A stretch of DNA of 64,000 nucleotides from Scolanthus callimorphus. Taxonomy: Eukaryota; Cnidaria; Anthozoa; Actiniaria; Edwardsiidae. Below the pieces are notes generated by a model. The model saw only the letters and a list, made by a program, of their open reading frames with translations, did not search any database and was not told where the DNA came from. The stretch lies in assembly GCA_033964015.1 (NCBI GenBank), contig CM066920.1, positions 10,135,912-10,199,911 on the forward strand, written 5' to 3'. This document shows positions 38,793-51,800 of the stretch, piece after piece. Each line of letters opens with the position of its first letter. Position 1 is the stretch's first letter. The translations under genes and the position numbers were made by a program.

Positions 38793-39179
38793 CTTGTTAG
38801 ACCGGGTTCTAAAACTTCCCGTGAAATGCGAGATGCAATCTTGAAGACACATCCCGTGTTGACCTGTTCCTGAAGGAAGGGCATGACAAAAAAAAACGCA
38901 CGTACGAAACATAACGCGAGCAACACTTGTTGTACAAACAGACATGTGAAGGTTTTAACATTTTTAATATCGAAAGTCAATATTGAAGCACAAGAACCTG
39001 AGTAAAGCATAGGACATGATAACCATCAGTAACCCTCCCTCTCTACTCTCGTTCTTCGATCAGCAAACGTGTCCCAGAGTGGTAAACTCTCCCTTTCCGG
39101 GAGAGACTAGATTTTGTTTTGTTTTGTTTTGTTTGTTTGTTTGTCTTTTTTTTTTTTTTTTTTGGGGGGGGGGGGCTTA

Positions 39180-41140
39180 ATCTCCTCTCTTAAATAATAA
39201 TAATAATAATAATATTTATTGACCTTATATCCAATAACTAGATACATCGGTTAATCATACATGTTAATAATTTACAATAATAATAATAAAACTTATCCAG
39301 AGACGTCCAACAAGTTGACTTTGTTAAGCAATTCACTAAAATATCTTGCAGACAATTTAAGGGCCAAATCATCTTTCATTGCTAAAATATAGAGAAATAA
39401 TGACCTTTTATCAAAATATCTAAAGGCTCTGTTAATTCGGTACAGGCTTGTTAGGAAATCAAATCTTAAACGACTGAACATACTGTGATCACATTCCATT
39501 ATGTAATGAAATTCATCACCAATGCATGAGTTGTCACAAATATTACACAATCTATCAGTATATGCAATATTGCTATATCGGCCTCGTTCCACCGGAAGTC
39601 TGTGGGCGGAAATACGCAGCCGTGTTACAGCCTGTCGGTCATTAAGATTGGGTATTAGATCTAAATATTTTTCGTAAGAAAATGTAGGTTTGACTATTCT
39701 ATAGGTTCTCAACTTTCCTTGGCTTTGCGGATCATCGGAGGAACTGCTGTATAATTTAGATTTCCAATATATTGACCAAAGTTTTGTGAGTTTCATCTTA
39801 ATATTCCTTGCAAAATTGCCTAAATCCTTATAATCAACCGTTATCTCAGAAGCATTCCGTAAACCACAAAGTTTGAGAGCATAATTTACAAAAATTACGG
39901 GCTTGTAGTTGTTACTTATATTCAATAAAGCAGCTTTTCCAACTAGAGAATCAAGATAAAAGGGATGTTTCAAACGTAACCAGTACTTGATTACCAAGGG
40001 AACCATTTGGGTAATAAGTGGGGCGCGGCCTAACTCTCCGTAAACTGCTATATTTGAAGATTTTGAATGGACACCCAAGACACGCTTGCAGAATTTTAAA
40101 TGCAACTTTTCCATCAGAGTCATAACTGTAAAAAATTTACTTCTAAAAGAATCGAAATCCTTGATTTTCCCAAGAACTTCACCACCCCAGACTTCACAAC
40201 CATATAGAACCACCGGTACCACAAGGGAAGAAAAGAGCTTCAGGAGAACCTTTACTGGGACATTGTCAACAGAAGAGAAACATTTCAAAATACCATGATA
40301 AGCCCTTAAAGCTTTATTATATAGAGACTTCTGGGTTACTTTCAAACCGCCAGAAAAATGGAAGACAATCCCTAAATAGGTGTAATGGTCGACTTGTTCA
40401 AGCTCATCACCTCGAAAAAACCACTTACAGGTAGAGAACTTTAAACGCCTGGCACCGAAAGTGAAAACTAAGATCTTTGATTTCTTTAAATTCACCTGCA
40501 ACTTCCATTTTATAGTATAAGCCTCTAACTGTTTCAGATTTTCCTGTAAACCAGAAGATGAATCTGAAAGGAGAACCAGATCATCAGCATAAAGTAGACA
40601 ACTGAGTCTTGTATCGCTCAGTTGAACTGAGCCGCATTCTCGCGCAGTAAACAGCTCGGGGATATCATTTATAAAAAGATTGAATAAAGACGGGCTAAGA
40701 TTGCACCCTTGCTTTACACCAATTTCAGACCGAAAGAAAGGAGTTAAACCACGACGGGTCCTCACAGCAGACTGAACATCAGAGTACATTGAAAGTAACA
40801 ACCGTACAAACTTGCGACTGCATCCGGAGTTGATTAACTTAAAAAACAGACCTTCCCTCCACACACTATCATAGCTTTTCTGAAGTCTATAAAACAAGCA
40901 TAAACAGGAGAACGCTTTGATCTATAATAATCAAGGATTGTTTTGAGGACCAAAATATGATCAGATGTTCGGCAGTGTTTCTTGAATCCTATCTGAAAAG
41001 GATTCATTATCGCATTCGAACTCAAGAAAAAGGTGAAACAAGCAGCTTCGTCGATGAAATTGCTTTGTACTGAAAAACAAGCTCGAGCACCTTGTTTGCA
41101 ACGAGAGACTAGGCAAGCAAAAATATGGGAACAAGGAGAG
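39180..41140 (-). mobile_element. Decayed LINE, reverse transcriptase region
   Basis: The minus frame 39293-40897 (534 codons) is a non-LTR reverse transcriptase: KQGCNLSPSLFNLFINDIP, the YADDLVLLS catalytic box, then a thumb region (YTYLGIVF) and a C-terminal cysteine motif (LCNICDNSCIGDEFHYIMEC). The upstream part continues in another frame (40834-41235: QIGFKKHCRTSDHI, YACFIDFRKA), so there is a frameshift at about 40890 inside the conserved FIDFxKAYD box. No endonuclease or ORF1 is seen; the 5' end is truncated. The 3' end carries a (taa)n tract near 39195-39215. Decayed and not autonomous. Confidence 0.85.
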
Positions 41141-41360
41141 ATAATGTAAATCTTATAGTATTTCTTAGCAGACACTGCTCCCCCCCCCCCCCCCCCAACT
41201 GCCTTTATCCCCACCCCATTCCTGCAATATCCCACTTAAACAAAAAGGAGGAGTGGGTGCCGTCTGTCTACCCGCTCTACTTAAAACATATAGTAGCCGG
41301 TCTGTAACATCGGCCAGAACATTTGAATAGGTTCGTCAAAAGAAACGCTTCAATATTATT

Positions 41361-41854
41361 GCGTGTTTCGAGGGCCCGATTATCAACGGGTGCTTTTGTT
41401 GCTCTGAAGGAAGGTGAATAGGTCAACAGTGAATCTCTGCTAAAGCGGAATTTGAGCACCGTAACAGAGTCAGCGAGTGGGGTAACACTGCATTTAAAGG
41501 GGCTAGTTTTTGGTCACAATCTCAACAGGTCCAAAGTATCCTTGCGATAGAAAAAACTAAAGAGAAAAGCTAGTTTTTGGTCACAATCTCAACAGGTCCA
41601 AAGTATCCCTGTCTTGTGATAGAAAAAAAAAAGAGAAAAAGTGGAGAATGTTTCAAACCGGACAGACAGGTTGAATAAGGAGGAAGAGGAAAAACAAAGG
41701 CAAGAATTGCGTGTTTCGAGGGCCCGATTATCAACGGGAGCTTTTGTTGCTCTGAAGGAAGGTGAATAGGTCAACAGTGAATCCCTGCTAAAGAGGAATT
41801 TGGGCACCGTAACAGAATCAGCGAGTGGGGTAACACTGCATTTAAAGGCGCTAT
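41361..41854. repeat. Local duplication including LDLa 5'UTR-intron sequence
   Basis: The block at 41361-41505 (gcgtgtttcgagggcccgat ...) recurs at 41709-41854 with few changes. Between them two copies of ctagtttttggtcacaatct ... aagtatcc and a segment at 41630-41710 (gaatgtttcaaaccggacag ...) match the LDLa 5'UTR intron at about 38555-38675. The LINE at 39180-41140 separates the two regions. Confidence 0.7.
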
Positions 41855-42653
41855 GTCGCAATTCATAGTTCCGATCAAAACAATGAAGCCATTTCACGCT
41901 ATCTGGAGATACCACGCAGAGTTACAAACAGTATTTCAGGACTTCCGAAATCAGTCCGATTTGCAGCACTTTTTTGCCTTTTATGACAGTATAAACTGAG
42001 ATGATCCGAAGATAGAGATATCTGGTAAACCTAAGCGGGATCGGAATTTTTTTTAAGGAAAACCCCGGTTTGTTTGTGGGACATAACAACAGTAACATGG
42101 CTTTGAATGACAGGTTGGAATTATGAATTATATCAAACTAGGCTAGAATCCTATATTGACTATACACATATTGTACTTCATGTTACTCTAAGAAAGAAAA
42201 CAAAATCTGAAATTCGCATTATTAAATAAGCATTCAAATTTCCCAAATTGAAAACAGCTTATACTCGATCTAAAATATCTGGCAGTTGAAAGGTTACTTA
42301 AATCAAACCTAGACGGTTATATATTGATTATTTTTTGAGAATTGAACTTATTAAAAAAACCTCCTAAATGAACCCCTGAAATTCTGACTGAAATCGTGAC
42401 ATTCCTAGCTATTCCAGGACATTCCCCTTTTAATAAACTCGGATTTGCATGCAGTAACTACTAGTGTTACTAGTAGAATCCTATGATATCTCTTTTTGTG
42501 TAAATTGAGGACGAGATATCATAGGATTCAAGTCTATTCAAAGCGTTCAGTCGGTAGATTCCGCCGAAAATAGCTATTTTTATTAGCTGAATCTAGCCTC
42601 CTGAGCTTTGAATAATCCTATAAAACTCATCGGCATTTTCCATCTAAAACATA
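41855..42653. other. Intergenic, no gene recognised
   Basis: No exon supported. A small palindrome (atcctatgatatc / gatatcataggat, about 42478-42530) is visible. Confidence 0.5.
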
Positions 42654-43518
42654 CCCATAAGGGACATCCCGATTTTGTATCGCTCATTTCGATTTGAGCA
42701 ATAAAAAAGGGCGATTTCAAAATAGGCGATCGCCAATTTCAAAATGGGCGGTGAAAAATGGGCGACCGCCAATTTCAAAATGGGCGATGAAAAATGGGCG
42801 ATGAAAAATGAGCGATCGCCAATTTCAAAATGGGCGATGAAAAATGAGCGATCGCCAATTTCAAATGGGCGGTAATCGGAAATATGTAATTAACTGCGCA
42901 GGCGCGAGTGTTCCACGTGTGCGGATAAAATGGCCGACTTGACTGCTCGTCTCGGTCCGCGCCTTCAGGGATTAGACTAGGAATATAGCAGGGCAAAGAA
43001 GAGGACGCGATACCTAAACTGTTAAAAACAACGATTACAAGCAACGATTATTTATTACAACGATTATTTATTTTATTTAAACAATATTTCAACAGGACAG
43101 TCCAGTTCAGCAATGCTCGTTTGAATGGAGGCCTGCGTTAAACTATAAAATACAATCGTACAATACACACGTGACACATATAGAAATGCAAATCGAAAAG
43201 CTTGCAGTCAAGTCGGCCATTTTATCCGCACACGTGGAACACTCGCGCCTGCGCAGTTAATGAAATACTGCCCATTACCGCCCATTTGAAATTGGCGATC
43301 GCTCATTTTTCATCGCCCATTTTGAAATTGGCGATCGCTCATTTTTCATCGCCCATTTTGAAATTGGCGATCGCCCATTTTTCACCGCCCATTTTGAAAT
43401 TGGCGATCGCCCATTTTTTCACCGCCCATTTTGAAATTGGCGATCGCCCATTTTGAAATCGCCCTTTTTTATTGCTCAAATCGAAATGAGCGATACAAAT
43501 CGGGATGTCCCTTATGGG
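42654..43518. mobile_element. 865-bp foldback element with arm-internal tandem repeats
   Basis: Ends are cccataagggacatcccgat and its complement. Arms of about 294 and 315 bp pair along their whole length and contain several copies of a 30-36 bp unit (gggcgatgaaaaatg, gcgatcgccaatttcaaaat). The inner arm ends carry tgcgcaggcgcg (NRF1-like) and cacgtg. The two mirrored ORFs (42775-43044 minus, 43202-43456 plus) encode the same repeat peptide because of symmetry; I do not call them genes. Confidence 0.8.
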
Positions 43519-44827
43519 CCACCGTAAAAACAGACTGCAGTTTCTATGAATAAAATAGGCCGCCTAACAATCCCATGATGAAGCATGTGGAATGGACATG
43601 CGCATTCACATGTATTCCGCCTCGGACCCCTTGCGAAAACGACCGCATTCTAGGAATTAAGAAAGGAATCGCGCCGACGACAACAAGCTCTAATGTCATC
43701 AAAAAGTACCCAGTGAGGTAATGAATTTACTTGATGAACTAAAAACATAGAAGTTATAATGAGGTATACTAGTTGGTCATTGATAAGCTAGATTTATCCT
43801 CTTCCACGGTAGGACTTTCCCATTCTTGACCTGGCTAACCTTCCTTCAGACTAACAAAACTCGTGTTCTGCAGTACGAGGACATGTAATAGACAATGCTG
43901 GGATCGTACCATATGTTAGACACTCCCTCCCCACGAGCACCTCTCATATTCACTAGGAGCTTAGGAATAGACACGCCTGGGACGTTCGCTCTATTTGTGA
44001 AAGCCCTAAGCTTCCTGTTAAGCTCTGTGCACAGCGGCGCCGACCTGCCTGCTATGGCTGAGTACGAGCTAGCGGGACAGTGAACTTGACTGGTCTAAAC
44101 AGTACCGTGTGCCAAACCGAGTATCTCTTGTAATTTGAGGGCACAAAATGGAACTTGACTCTTCTAGACAAAACCGAATAAACAGCAAACTTACAAGCAT
44201 ATTAAATTTGCACGTCGCGTCTATCGACGATAAGCAGAAGACCAGATTTAGTCGCTACAGCAGGGCACCTCCATCTGTGTGCAAGTCTCTATTCCACGAT
44301 AGACCCCCCCCCCCCCCTCCCTCTCCTCTCTCTCTCTACGCCACTTCTGGCCGATGCTTTGATAAACAGATCAGCTAAACTTTAACATGCTTTGAGCAAT
44401 TTTATTTAACTCAAATTTCTAACGATCTTGATAAAATAGCTCCTCTTTCTGCTCCAGAGAGCTAAAATTACAAAATCAAGCACATATATAACAGTGAAGA
44501 TTTCAATTTAGTACTGTAGTCATTATTCCCTAAAATACATCAGATTAGCTCTAGTCATAAATCTTCAATTTTTATTGTGTCTCTTGATAAATTCCTGTCA
44601 TGTCGCAAAACCTATCGTTATACAGAACTGATAAATAATTACCAGACTTGTTTCAGATACCGTAAAACATCGTAAACGTCTACACCATTGCTACAGTCAG
44701 TGATAGACCTGCCAACTTTGTCAAAATCGGAAACGTTATTTTTGAGGCTTTTTTAACTGGGGTAAACCTGTCTTTGCTAACAGTAAATTTTAAAAGCTTT
44801 TAGTGCAGAGGGAAAACTATCCAACGG
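43519..44827. other. Intergenic, no gene recognised
   Basis: No exon supported. It contains a 14-bp C run (44304-44317) followed by a CT-rich tract. Confidence 0.5.
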
Positions 44828-45161
44828 TAAAGCCTGGAAAATACGAGGCACAAAACCCAAAACTTGTCGCGCAACATTGATGCGTTGCCAGTTGATGATC
44901 GATGTTGCGCGATTTTCATCTCGCGCCAAAACTTGTCACGCATCAAAAACATTTGTTGCAGGTTGTAAAAACGTGTTGCGCGAAGTAGAGTGCGGGTCTA
45001 CTTTGAGCAACAAATTCTGGCTTTGTTGCTCGTTTTTCGTCACACGTTGTGCGACAAGTTGTGAATTTGATGAAAAACGAGCAACAAACATTGGACAATT
45101 GCAACGCAGCAATGTTGCGCGACAAGTTGAGGGATTTTGTGCCTCGTATTTCCCCGGCTTA
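44828..45161. mobile_element. MITE with GCGCAACATT arms
   Basis: Inverted ends taaagcctggaaaatacgag / ctcgtatttccccggctta, followed inwards by aacttgtcgcgcaacatt and its complement and many ttgttgc/gcaacaa variants. About 334 bp. Its mirrored ORFs are not genes. Confidence 0.75.
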
Positions 45162-45457
45162 AGGCCTTAGTGGGCGGGTTTTAGCAAAGGCGACTCAGCA
45201 GAAATAGTTTGCATTTTTCATTAGAGCTACTTGACCAGTTTACAAAAACCTTATAATGGTCTCAGGCTCGAAATTTTCTCTCTAGGCGCGAGCGTTTTTT
45301 AGGCTTTAAGCATAGCACTTGGCAGATCTACACTGATACCTTGGGGTCAAAGAATGCCCAGATACGAAAATAGTAGTCCTTACGGATTTGAAGTCAAGTC
45401 ATTTCAACTTAAATTTCCTTTCTTATAGATGTTTTTTTTTCCTAAGTAAGTTCTCTC

Positions 45458-45838
45458 TAAATATTCAATCCATCCGATGACATTCATTCGTTGAACGACT
45501 GAATATTCAATCCATCCACAGTAAATATTCAATGCATCCGCACATTCATTCGTTGAACGCACTAAATATTCAATGCATCCGCACATTCATTCGTTGAACG
45601 CACTAAATATTCAATGCATCCGCACATTCATTCGTTGGACGCACTACATATTCAATGCATCCGCACATTCATTCGTTGAACGCACTACATATTCAATGCA
45701 TCCGCACATTCATTCGTTGGACGCACTACATATTCAATGCATCCGCACATTCATTCGTTGAGCGCACTACATATTCAATGCATCCGCACATTCATTCGTT
45801 GAGCGCACTACATATTCAATGCATCCGCACATTCATTC
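45458..45838. repeat. 41-bp minisatellite running out of the OPTN-like stop region
   Basis: About nine units of 41 bp; on the plus strand a unit reads acatattcaatgcatccgca then cattcattcgttgaacgcac plus t. Units distal to the gene (45458-45522) are diverged or truncated; those next to it are nearly identical, with ordered variants gttgaacg, gttggacg and gttgagcg. The gene-proximal unit contains the last codons and stop of the OPTN-like CDS. Confidence 0.95.
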
Positions 45839-48800
45839 GCGTGGATCTCAAGCGTGTCGTGATCGGGGAAGATTTGGCTACAAAAGGGACATAAAGGCTG
45901 TGAATGATCAGGGCCCGGATTAGGAGGACCATTTCCGTGACGTGCTGGGGGACACTCGGTAACGTGGCGCTCTAGAGCATCGAAATTCTCTAAAATCTGT
46001 CGACATCCAGGGCAAATCCAGGGCTCGTCCGGTTCCGGGCCTCTCCGCGGTTCGGGTCCTGGCCCTTGACTTTCTGGCTCGCCACCTCGCCGGAAAAATC
46101 CCCCTTGGCCAGCCGGCTGCCAGGCACCTGGTGGTGGGTTGCCTGTGGCGGGATAACCCGCGGGATATCCCGCGGCGGTTGTAACAGGGACATAGCTGCC
46201 GTGACGTCGTTGCATTTCGACCATTTGTCCTAGGTTGATGGCATCCAGTTCTTCTTGTAACTGCTGGACACGTTCTCGCATATTCAGGAGCTCGCCTTGT
46301 TGTTTTTCACGAGCCTCACGCTCGGCCGCGAAATCCGTTCGAAACACCTCGACCTGTTGGAGAAATTACAGAGGGAAAACTAAGAAGAGTGACCTAGATC
46401 TCGATGCGGGAGCCAGCTTGGACGCCCACATCCCCTCGCCCAGACCGAAGTTTTTACGCGTTCAAGGTGACAGTAGACTACTTGCAGTCCCTTCTTTTGC
46501 GAACGTCCGTAAATCGAGAGAAAGTCCTGATTCACGAGAGAAACAGCGCCACGGGGGAGTCTCGCCGGAGGAGCGCAGAAGACCCGACACATACAATGTA
46601 GATTCTCTTGTGAGCTGGAAATACGAGCGCGCAACAAACTACAATGCGGGGGGTGGAGGGGGGGGGGGGGGGGGGGGGAGGCGATCAAATGCAAAGTAGG
46701 AATTCGAGGGTGGGTAGTCAAAATGGAGCTCAGAATTCCAGGGTGGGTGGTCAAAGTAGAGTTTGGAATTCCAGGATGGGCACCCTTAAAATACGAAATT
46801 CCAGGGTGGGTAAGCGCAATTTCCAGGGTGGCCATGGAAAAATCACTGGAATTCCAGGGTGGGTGGTTCAAATGAAAAAAATCCAGGGTGGGTAGCTGTG
46901 ACTGGGGTTCTCAACAGGGGGGTTGGCTGGAAAAGTAGGCCGCTTTTCCAGCTCCAGTTGTAACACTGAAAGGGCGAAGGAGGAAGGGGAGGCAAGTGCA
47001 GTGGGGCAACATTTGCAATTGATTGTCGCTCCTTTTATACCGGAACATCGTATTTAAAACATTTCATTATATACACCTATTTCAATTAACGTTGCTCTGC
47101 AAAACGTAAAACCATGCAGCATAATGAAGACGCTACTTCTCGTCATTTTCTTTTTTTAATTTTTTTTGGGGTTAAGAGCTCGGAATTCTGATTGCAAGGG
47201 GGGGGTGGGGTGGGGTGGGGGGGTGGCGGGGGGTTGAAGCTGGATTTCTTTAACCTGCCCGGAATTCTATATGCATGGGGGGGGGGTAAACCATTTTGGA
47301 AATTCTGGATGCATTGGGGGGTCAAAAACTAGTGCCGCCCGTGGGGAGGGTACCTTTTTTCTGGAATTGCCCAATGGCAATTCCAGGTGTATAACAGGTG
47401 AATAACTTCCAATTCATTTTGCACTCACTTGTTGCTGTAGTACTGGTAATCGGTCTGCCTGTTCCTGAAGTTCTTTTGCTCTGTCTTCCAAAAACCTCAA
47501 CTGTGCATCCCGTTTCTGAATGGCTTCTTCGGCCGCAACGACGGCAGCGCTTTGATGTTCAAGCTGAGCTCTCAGACTGCTAACCTCCGTTGTGCTGCTC
47601 TTCTGCTTTTTCTGAAACATCGAACATTTTTACTTGCTTCAAGATCAACAAAACTACAGGCGCTCGCAACAATTTTCAGCATTCGAAAGAAGAAAATGCT
47701 TCAGCGTTTTGGTGACCAAGCCTTCTAAGAAACGTTACTTATACTGAAAAGCATTGGACATTGTAGGGCCCCTGAGTTTGCAATACCCTTTCTGTCAGCT
47801 CCCCCACCACCGGGTGCAAATGTCACTTACCGAGTTAGCGTCAATGGTGCTTTGAAATGATTTCATCAAGTCATCGTACTCGCTTGTGACTTGATTGTGT
47901 TGTGTAAACAAAATGTCATATTCATTCCTGGAAAGAAGTTTAATCCAATAAAAGATGTTAGTTCATGCAATCATTCTGATAATGGGAAGGCACTTGGGAA
48001 TCTTGGATGCTGAAGGAGATAAAAACATTAAATGCTAACCATAAGAGAGGTGTTGATATTAGGTGGAATTTGCCTACTATATTGGGCAGTTGCAAAAAAA
48101 TCAACATCCCCCCCCCCCTTGTTGAGGAATTCCAGGGTGGGTGGGTGGGTAGGGATGGCCCAAGAGCAGCCTGGATTTCCAGTGAGTAAAATTCCAGGGT
48201 GGATTCCCAATATAAATATGGAATTCCAGGGTGGGTAAACAAAACTCCCACTGTTGTCATGAAGAAAGGGACAACAAGGAATTTCAGGAGGCCACCCTTT
48301 CTTTCAAAAGAATTCCACATACATTTGCTGGAGCAAGGTTACAACTTTGGCCCCATTATTTTTTCATTTTGGCCCTGGAAATTCGGGAAATCCTGGATCC
48401 TAAGCTAGAGTCAATGACAATAACCCCCCTTGTGAAGGAAGAGGGCTACATGCACAGATGTGAGCTGGTCATTACCTGAGCATGCTGTACTGTTGTTTAT
48501 ATCTCTGTAGCTCATCCTCGGAAGCTGCCAGGTGAGATTTCAGTTTCTGGCTTTGCTCTTCCTCTTGTTTCATCTGTGCATCTGACCGGTCAGCAATTTG
48601 GCTGAAACTCTCCTTAAACATCACCTCCCTGTTGGTGAAAAATCCACTTTTGAATGGATTTTTTGTAATATATGACATTAGTACCTTAAAGAGCCTGTGT
48701 CAGCCGCCATTTTGACAGCATAGCAACATACCAAGTCGGAGAAAGCATCCACTTCCATCGGCTGATTTAGAGACTGTAGAGCAATTTTCTCGATTGAATT

Positions 48801-51800
48801 TGGTAAATCAAATTTGAAACTTTGTTTTTAGATGGATATCGAGAGATTTCTGCTCATAATTCGTCTTCTGATATCGAACGAAAACAATAACAAAGGAGTG
48901 GCTGACACAGGCTCTTTAGGCTAATGTCCTCCATTTCTAAATATTGAAAGCTCTTAACGAGGCACAAAACAGTGGTAGTGTTGCACTGTTGAGTTAATTG
49001 CAGTTTATTTTCTTTTATAAAATAGCTAAGATAGTATGCATTCTCTGATTGGTTGAGAGCTGTGCATTCTCACATTATTATAAATGCATGGCAGATGCAA
49101 TGCTATTTTTATAAAAGCAATAAAAACCGATTTATGTGGTTTATAATGTGATAAACGCACTTGGGATGCTGGAAAAACACTACGGCTCATGAGTTTCAAA
49201 CTTTTCTCATGTTTTTCCAGCAAACCACAGAAATTTTTATTGCTTAAGACAGTGGTTTTATCTTTCAACTGACCCTCAACCTGATAATACGTATTTTTTT
49301 TATAATACATAATGTTACTCTTTACTTTGTAGTGCAAACAAAAAACTGTGAGGCTCTCACTGATTTTGGATTTTGCATATCAGAAAAATGCTCATCATTG
49401 GATTCTAAAACAAGAGGCTTAGCTCAGAAGGTCAAATTTGAACCATTCCTAACCCCTCAAGGTCAGAAGAACAGGAATTGAAATATAATCCTTCCTCACC
49501 TTTCAGTTTTCTCAATCTCCAGCCTGTTGCATTTCCCATCAAGGTGCTGGTTGTCCTCTATCAGCTGACAGACCTGCTCCCGAAGGCTCTCCTCCCTGGC
49601 TCTTCCTTCTTCAAGCTCAGAGTGAAGGTTACGAGTCTGGTCATGGTATGTCTGTGCACGGGACTCAAGCTCTGCCTGCATCATTTCTCTTGTATCTGCC
49701 AGCTTTTGCTCGATTTGAGCCTTTTGAAGCTCAATAGCTTTTTCAGCCTTCAAAAAAGGGGAAATAAAGTGATCAGATATTAAGCAATCTTTTGCAGTAA
49801 AATTATGAAAGAAATTAATGGGTAGCAAGAAGAGAAAAAAGGTTAAAAAAGAAGGCCAATGACAGGACTACAATTTTATAGGATACATATTATGTATTAT
49901 TCTATTGTGTGATTTGCCATTCCTCCCCCCCCCCCCCCCCATGGAAGGGGTTAACAATTTGTGTGTCAGGGGGATATGGGAATTTTGCCATTATTCCATT
50001 CACATACTCCATTCACTGAGAGGAATATTTGGGAAACCCAAGGTGGATAAAAAAATATATTATCTGAAACCCCTTCCAAAGGGAGGGGACAGAGATATTT
50101 TTCTGGAAAATAAAATTCCAACTTACCATATTGACAGCTTTCTCTCTTTCTAGGAGTTCATCAAATCTTTTCTCATACTCATTTCGTCTCTTCTGATAGC
50201 TGAGCATGTCTTTTTTCCACTCCTGTTGCTTCAGTTTGATCATTGAGTCTTCTCCTTCTGGATCTCCAAACACAGCAGCACTAGCATGCTATAAGAAAAG
50301 GGAGCATTAATGACATATCTGCCCTCCTGGTTATCATCAAGAGGACAGAACCCAAAAATGGCAAGATTTCTACCCTAAGGTCAGGTAAAGTCAGATAGGC
50401 TTGATTCTTTGCATAGAGAATCCTTATACAATAAGAAACAAAATATCAAATATGACTTTTTTCTAATTGATCCGTCTTTAAGATATGAGGGGTTACACTT
50501 TGGTTGCTGCAGCACTTTTTGGCATTTTTTGTTAGAATTGTACAAATTTTGCCATAAAACGATGCAGTAACCAAAGTTTAGCAGCTGATATCTTAAAGAC
50601 GGATGAATTAGAAAAAAGTCATATTTGATATTTTGTTTCTTATTGTATAAGGATTCTCTATGCAAATATTCAAGCCTATCTGACGTTACCTGACCACCTT
50701 AGGGTAGAAATCTTGCCATTTTTGGTTCTGCCCATCAAGAGGGGATGAATAAGTTGCGAATCAACCGACTTGGCAACAGCGTTATCTAGATTTGTAGATT
50801 TTGATGAAAAATTTACCACGGTATGCATTGCTATGCAACCTCAAAATTCAATGTTGCGATGGGTAATTCACTACTTCTAGTACCTTGTCCGTCGAAATGC
50901 ATCAAAATCACTGCTGTATCATCATCACCTCACTACAACTGCAATCCATTCAGCACTGTAGCTTGGAAGATCTAACACTTGGCTTGTTACACCTCATTAT
51001 GCATTTTTGTTTCTTTTGTTTTGTAGTGAGTGTGTCAAATCAATCCAATAAGGGTAAGATCTTCCCAGCACTGCAACTCCACTCCCAGCATTACTTTATA
51101 CCTCTAGCCTAGTGTAACAAATGTTCCCAAATGGAGTTTTAGGGCAGTGAAAGGGCAAGAGTGTGGCTGCACACAAAAAAGATAGACGGGGTGGGAGAAA
51201 GGAAGGAAGGGAATGATTATTCCTTTTCTTCCTCTCCCCTCTTCATTTTTCATGCAGCCCAAATCTTGCCTGTATTTTTCTGCCTGAAATCTCCATGGGA
51301 ATACTTGCTACAGAGGCTACCTCATCATACAATATTTACCTTGGCTGACTCTTGTTCTTCCTTTAGATGCTGTAGCTCTTGTGTAATCCTCTCTCGTTCT
51401 CCCATAAGTTCTGTCCTTTCTACTTCTAATTCCTTCCTTACGCCAGTCTCAGCCTCTAATGTGTGCTGCAGCTCTTCAAGCTCCTTCATCCATAGTTGTT
51501 CCGTTTCTCTTTTCTCCTTTTGCAACTTTGCAATAGTTTCCTCCAACTTTTGAATAATCCCCTCATAAAGCTTCTTCCCAGCAATTTGTGTTTGTTCACT
51601 TTCTCTTGTTTCTGTTAACAGCCTGCAAAGCTCTTGCTTCTCTTCCCGCAGTTGAGATAAACTAACATGCATCTTGTTTTGTTGTTCAATCAGTTCTTGA
51701 ATTTGTTTATCTTGATCACTCTTACCAGCTTTATGCTTGTCTATCTCAACTTTAGCGAGCAGTGCACCATAGTCTTCTGAAACCTGCTGCAGTTGGTCGA

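Noticed and set aside
42775..43456. Two ORFs with LAIAHFSSPI repeats
   Set aside because: They are mirror images produced by the inverted arms of the foldback element, made of tandem DNA repeats.
45573..45894. Plus-strand ORFs rich in HPHIHSL repeats
   Set aside because: Antisense reading of the 41-bp minisatellite; the real coding strand here is minus.
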